This document shows, piece by piece, positions 60,610 to 64,000 of a DNA stretch of 64,000 nucleotides; the stretch's first letter is position 1; each line of letters begins with the position of its first letter. Below the pieces are notes generated by a model, which worked only from the letters and a program-made list of their open reading frames with translations, made no database searches and was not told where the DNA came from. Made by a program: the position numbers and the translations under genes. Origin of the DNA: Streptomyces sp. GESEQ-4 (lineage in GTDB: Bacteria; Actinomycetota; Actinomycetes; Streptomycetales; Streptomycetaceae); contig NZ_JAFFSU010000028.1 in assembly GCF_017948455.1 (NCBI RefSeq), positions 45,494 to 109,493 of the forward strand, in the 5' to 3' direction.

Positions 60610-62530
60610 CGAGGGCCTCCTTGAGAACCGTGGCGAGCTGTTCGGCCTTGAACGGCATGCCGTTGACCTGGTTGTAGCTGTGCGCGTCGACCAGGTACTT
60701 CGCCCGGATCAGCGTGGCGAGCTGACCGAGGTTCATCTCGGGCACTACCACCTTCTCGTAACGCTCCAGCACCGTGCCGAGATTCCGCGGGAAGGGGTTG
60801 AGGTGGCGCAGATGGGCCTGTGCGATGGACTCCCCGGCCCGGCGCAGCCGCCGTACCGCCGCCGTGATCGGCCCGTACGTCGAGCCCCAGCCCAGGACCA
60901 GCGTCCGCGCGCCGTCCGGGTCGTCGACCTCCAGCTCCGGCACGTCGATGCCGTCGATCTTCGCCTGCCGGGTGCGGACCATGAAGTCGTGGTTGGCGGG
61001 ATCGTAGGAGATGTTGCCCGAGCCGTCCTGCTTCTCGATGCCGCCGATGCGGTGTTCGAGGCCCGGTGTGCCCGGGATCGCCCAGGGGCGGGCGAGGGTC
61101 TGCGGGTCGCGCTTGTACGGCCAGAAGACCTCGCTGCCGTCCTCCAGGGTGTGGTTCGGGCCCTGTGCGAACTGCACCCGCAGGTCCGGGAGGTCGTCGA
61201 TGTCGGGGATGCGCCAGGGCTCCGAGCCGTTGGCCAGGTAGCCGTCGGACAGCAGCATCACCGGCGTGCGGTACGTCAGCGCGATACGCGCCGCCTCCAG
61301 CGCGGCGTCGAAGCAGTCGGCCGGCGTCTGCGGGGCGATGATCGGGACCGGGGCCTCGCCGTTGCGGCCGAACATGGCCTGGAGGAGGTCCGCCTGCTCG
61401 GTCTTGGTGGGCAGGCCGGTGGACGGCCCGCCGCGCTGGATGTCGATCACCAGCAGCGGCAGCTCCAGGGAGACCGCGAGCCCGATGGTCTCCGACTTCA
61501 GCGCCACACCGGGACCGGACGTGGTGGTGACGGCCAGCGAGCCGCCGAAGGCCGCGCCCAGGGCGGCGCCGATGCCGGCGATCTCGTCCTCGGCCTGGAA
61601 GGTCCGTACCCCGAAGTTCTTGTGCTTGCTCAGCTCGTGCAGGATGTCCGAGGCCGGGGTGATCGGGTACGAGCCCAGGAACAGCGGCAGGTCCGCCTGG
61701 CGGGACGCGGCGACCAGTCCGTAGGACAGGGCCAGGTTCCCGGAGATGTTGCGGTAGGTGCCGACCGGGAAGGCCTTCGCGGCCGGGGCCACCTCGTAGG
61801 AGACGGCGAAGTCCTCGGTCGTCTCGCCGAAGTTCCAGCCCGCCCGGAACGCGGCGATGTTGGCGGCCGCGATATCGGGCTTCTTGGCGAATTTGGCGGT
61901 GAGGAACTTCTCGGTGCCCTCGGTGGGCCGGTGATACATCCAGCTCAGCAGGCCGAGCGCGAACATGTTCTTGCTGCGCTCGGCCTCCTTGCGGGTGAGG
62001 TCGAACTCCTTGAGCGCCTCGACGGTGAGCGTCGTCAGCGGCACCGGATGGAGGCTGTAGCCGTCGAGCGAACCGTCCTCCAGCGGGCTCGCCGCATAGC
62101 CGACCTTCTGCATCGCCCGTTTGGTGAACTCGTCCGTGTTGACGATGATCTCCGCGCCGCGCGGCACATCGGCGATGTTCGCCTTCAGGGCGGCCGGGTT
62201 CATCGCGACCAGCACGTTCGGCGCGTCGCCCGGGGTCAGGATGTCGTGGTCGGCGAAATGGAGCTGGAAAGACGAAACGCCCGGCAGGGTTCCTGCGGGC
62301 GCGCGGATCTCGGCGGGGAAGTTCGGCAGCGTCGACAGATCGTTGCCGAAGGACGCCGTCTCCGAGGTGAAGCGATCTCCGGTGAGCTGCATGCCGTCAC
62401 CCGAGTCCCCCGCGAACCGAATGATCACTCTGTCCAGCCGGCGGACGTCCTTCTCTCCTGCCGGTTTGCGCTGCTCTCCCACGACGGCTTCGTCGGCCTG
62501 CTCCGCTGGGCTGCTGACCTGGCTGGTCAC
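60602..62530 (-). CDS. korA: 2-oxoacid:ferredoxin oxidoreductase subunit alpha (gamma-alpha fusion)
   Basis: The 642-residue protein joins an N-terminal gamma domain (VIIRFAGDSGDGMQLTGDRF, residues ~30-200) to the alpha pyrimidine-binding domains (FLGSYPITPASDILHELSKH; FGGSLAVTTTSGPGVALKSE). This is the usual actinobacterial KorA. No delta ferredoxin-like subunit gene is adjacent, so electrons must go to a separate ferredoxin. No clear promoter was fixed in the 308 bases upstream. Confidence 0.93.
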   Translation of the reverse strand: MTSQVSSPAEQADEAVVGEQRKPAGEKDVRRLDRVIIRFAGDSGDGMQLTGDRFTSETASFGNDLSTLPNFPAEIRAPAGTLPGVSSFQLHFADHDILTPGDAPNVLVAMNPAALKANIADVPRGAEIIVNTDEFTKRAMQKVGYAASPLEDGSLDGYSLHPVPLTTLTVEALKEFDLTRKEAERSKNMFALGLLSWMYHRPTEGTEKFLTAKFAKKPDIAAANIAAFRAGWNFGETTEDFAVSYEVAPAAKAFPVGTYRNISGNLALSYGLVAASRQADLPLFLGSYPITPASDILHELSKHKNFGVRTFQAEDEIAGIGAALGAAFGGSLAVTTTSGPGVALKSETIGLAVSLELPLLVIDIQRGGPSTGLPTKTEQADLLQAMFGRNGEAPVPIIAPQTPADCFDAALEAARIALTYRTPVMLLSDGYLANGSEPWRIPDIDDLPDLRVQFAQGPNHTLEDGSEVFWPYKRDPQTLARPWAIPGTPGLEHRIGGIEKQDGSGNISYDPANHDFMVRTRQAKIDGIDVPELEVDDPDGARTLVLGWGSTYGPITAAVRRLRRAGESIAQAHLRHLNPFPRNLGTVLERYEKVVVPEMNLGQLATLIRAKYLVDAHSYNQVNGMPFKAEQLATVLKEALDG

Positions 62531-62838
62531 TGAACTGGACCTCCCTCGAGGCGGCTGTCCGGGAACGGCCTTCCCGCAGGCCCTCCCAGGATCAACCCTA
62601 CGTCCGTAAGGGGCGCCCTCCCGCGGCCATTCGCATGATGGACACCGCTTTGAGACGGTTCGCCGCCCTGACTTGTCATGATTTCCCGACCCCCGGCGCT
62701 TCCCTCAAAGACGCTTCCCGTGCAGGTTTCGGTTCTAGCCTCGTTCCTTGCTCTCGCGCCACGCTTGTGTCTGGCTTACCGGCCCTTCCTCGCCGCCGAT
62801 TTCCTCGCCCCCCGACTGACTGACACGGTGTCAGGCCC
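62531..62838. other. 308-bp intergenic region upstream of korA
   Basis: No gene is supported here. On the minus strand TAGGGT (62595-62600) is a possible -10 box for korA without a good -35. A perfect 15-base 7-1-7 palindrome, CTGACAC-G-GTGTCAG (62820-62834), lies four bases past the response-regulator stop and could be an operator or part of a transcript end. Confidence 0.4.
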
Positions 62839-63498
62839 TCAGGAGTTCAAGTACGTCAGAACAGCGAGTACCCGCCGATGGTCCCCGTCGCTCTGGGACA
62901 GGCCGAGCTTCAGGAAGATATTGCTGACGTGCTTCTCGACGGCGCCGTCGCTCACCACGAGCTGCCGGGCGATCGCGGAGTTGGTCCGCCCCTCGGCCAT
63001 CAGGCCCAGGACCTCCCGCTCCCGTGGGGTGAGTCGCGCGAGCACATCCTGCTTACGGGAGCGGCCGAGCAGCTGCGCGACGACCTCCGGGTCCAGGGCG
63101 GTGCCGCCCTCGGCCACCCGGACCACCGCGTCCACGAATTCACGCACCTCGGCTACCCGGTCCTTGAGCAGATACCCGACCCCGTGGCTGGAACCTGCCA
63201 GCAGTTCGGTGGCGTACCGCTCCTCCACATACTGTGACAACACGAGCACGCCCAGTCCGGGATGCGCCTTGCGCAATTGCACGGCCGCGCGAACGCCTTC
63301 GTCGGTGTGCGTCGGCGGCATCCGTACGTCGGCCACGACCACGTCGGGCAGCGATCCGGCCGCGTCCAGCTCGCCGATGGTCTTGATCAGCGCGTCCCCG
63401 TCACCCACCCCGGCCACGACGTCATGACCCCGGTCGGTCAACAGCCGAGTCAGCCCCTCCCGGAGCAGCACCGAATCCTCGGCGATGACCACACGCAC
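62839..63498 (-). CDS. NarL/LuxR-type response regulator
   Basis: This 219-residue regulator has a receiver domain with VVIAEDSVLLREGLTRLL at the start, phosphoacceptor Asp57 in PDVVVADVRMPP, and VGYLLKDRVAEVREFVDAV. The C-terminal LuxR helix-turn-helix reads LTPREREVLGLMAEGRTNSA with VEKHVSNIFLKL. The GTG at 63498 is chosen because GGAGG lies five bases upstream; a GTG four codons earlier is possible. Its histidine kinase, normally encoded just upstream, is not in the window; tandem repeats and a poly-C run occupy that place. Confidence 0.88.
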   Translation of the reverse strand: MRVVIAEDSVLLREGLTRLLTDRGHDVVAGVGDGDALIKTIGELDAAGSLPDVVVADVRMPPTHTDEGVRAAVQLRKAHPGLGVLVLSQYVEERYATELLAGSSHGVGYLLKDRVAEVREFVDAVVRVAEGGTALDPEVVAQLLGRSRKQDVLARLTPREREVLGLMAEGRTNSAIARQLVVSDGAVEKHVSNIFLKLGLSQSDGDHRRVLAVLTYLNS

Positions 63499-63653
63499 CC
63501 TGTCCTCCACGATCTTCGGCCCCCCACAGCCCAACAGCACCCACCAAGACCCCCAGCATCCCAGCATTCGGTCCGGACTGCGCCAGGGCTGCGGAAATGG
63601 GGGCGGGAATGGGGGGCGGCCGGGGGGAGGGGGCAGTATTTCGGCCGCCCGCG

Positions 63654-63930
63654 GCTGCGGACGGCCCGTCGAACGGAGAGGGGCGGCGCCCACCCAGCAG
63701 GCGGTGCGCCGGTTGGGCCCGCTCAGCTGCGGGCAGTCGTGTCGCGGGGGCGGCGCCCACCCGGCAGGCGGCGGGCCGCTGTCCCGCCCAAGCTGCGGGC
63801 ACGCGTGCCGCCTGGGGCGGGCGCGCACCCAGCAAACAGCTCCCGTCGCACTCAAGCTGCGGGCAGTCGTGCCGCCTGGGGCGGCACGGGTGGGCGCAGG
63901 CGGCACCCCGTCAGCGCCCGGCCGCGCGAC
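63654..63930. repeat. Four tandem ~64-76-bp G/C-rich repeat units
   Basis: Four imperfect units start with (A)GCTGCGG at 63654, 63725, 63791 and 63855. They share blocks such as GCTGCGGGCAGTCGTG, CCGCCTGGGGCGG and GCGCCCACCC-GCAGGCGG. Similar units are, from memory, common between Streptomyces genes. They can form hairpins and lie where a kinase gene would be expected. Confidence 0.7.
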
Positions 63931-64000
63931 CCCCCCCCCCCCCCCCCCCGCCCCCCCGCCCCCGCCCCCGCCCCGCCCCCGCCCCCCCCCCCCCCTCCCC
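63931..64000. other. Poly-C low-complexity tract at the window end
   Basis: After 63930 the sequence is almost all C with scattered single Gs and one T, starting with a run of 19 Cs. It carries no coding or regulatory signal. It may be a real simple repeat, but its position at the end makes a sequencing or assembly artefact more likely. Confidence 0.6.

Noticed and set aside
62820..62834. The palindrome CTGACAC-G-GTGTCAG as a terminator of the response regulator gene
   Set aside because: A one-base loop cannot form a normal hairpin; it is kept only as a possible operator.
63931..64000. The poly-C end as a linear-chromosome telomere
   Set aside because: Streptomyces telomeres are rich in varied palindromes, not homopolymer C, and the neighbouring genes are core-chromosome types.

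Overview
The window is high-GC actinobacterial chromosomal DNA, almost certainly Streptomyces or a close relative. The signs are strong third-position GC bias with long antisense shadow frames, frequent GTG starts, stop/start-coupled operons, rare TTA (bldA-type) leucine codons, futalosine-pathway menaquinone genes, a 14-gene nuo operon, and Streptomyces-type intergenic repeats. From memory, the gene order resembles the region around nuoA-N in Streptomyces coelicolor. No rRNA, tRNA, CRISPR array, prophage or transposase was seen, so this reads as core chromosome with local rearrangement scars.

Layout. (1) 1-3675: a membrane glycosylation cassette of a YfhO-like protein (5' end cut by the window), a GT2 polyprenyl-phosphate sugar transferase and a GtrA-type protein. 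(2) 3715-12682: prepilin peptidase, mqnC, an imidazolonepropionase-like small protein, a decayed GH18 chitinase abutting an acyltransferase-3 gene, menG, a PASTA protein, a GNAT acetyltransferase, a menaquinone-reductase-like flavoprotein and a Tat-exported FAD oxidoreductase. (3) 12765-13577: a secreted NlpC/P60 hydrolase, then a 743-bp control region with a Rex operator. (4) 14321-30253: nuoA-N (complex I), closed by a strong hairpin. (5) 30436-35929: recQ, then a ribbon-helix-helix regulator with phased octamer operators, a DUF4097 protein and a DrrAB-type ABC exporter. (6) 35952-43563: an M56 protease, fumarylacetoacetase, a HAD phosphatase, a transglycosylase under a ydaO (c-di-AMP) riboswitch, a CocE/NonD hydrolase and a trans-prenyl diphosphate synthase. 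(7) 43704-48174: an exported CHRD/DUF3455 protein behind a Crp-like site, then a LolA-like membrane protein with an ABC exporter. (8) 48191-59410: accessory enzymes and regulators (NADPH:FMN reductase, amidase with a probable CTG start, P-loop-like and TPR proteins, M28 aminopeptidase, VOC protein, two HxlR regulators, MFS, RarD, SDR, DUF6082). (9) 59530-62530: korAB; 62839-63498: a NarL-type response regulator; then tandem ~68-bp repeats and a poly-C low-complexity end.

How it fits together. mqnC, the prenyl synthase, menG and the geranylgeranyl-reductase-family enzyme plausibly make and finish the partly saturated menaquinone that the nuo complex reduces. The Rex site would link nuo expression to NADH/NAD+. 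korAB handles 2-oxoacid oxidation with ferredoxin. The most system-like unit of uncertain function is the RHH/DUF4097/DrrAB cassette, with two clusters of three helically phased octamers in front of it.
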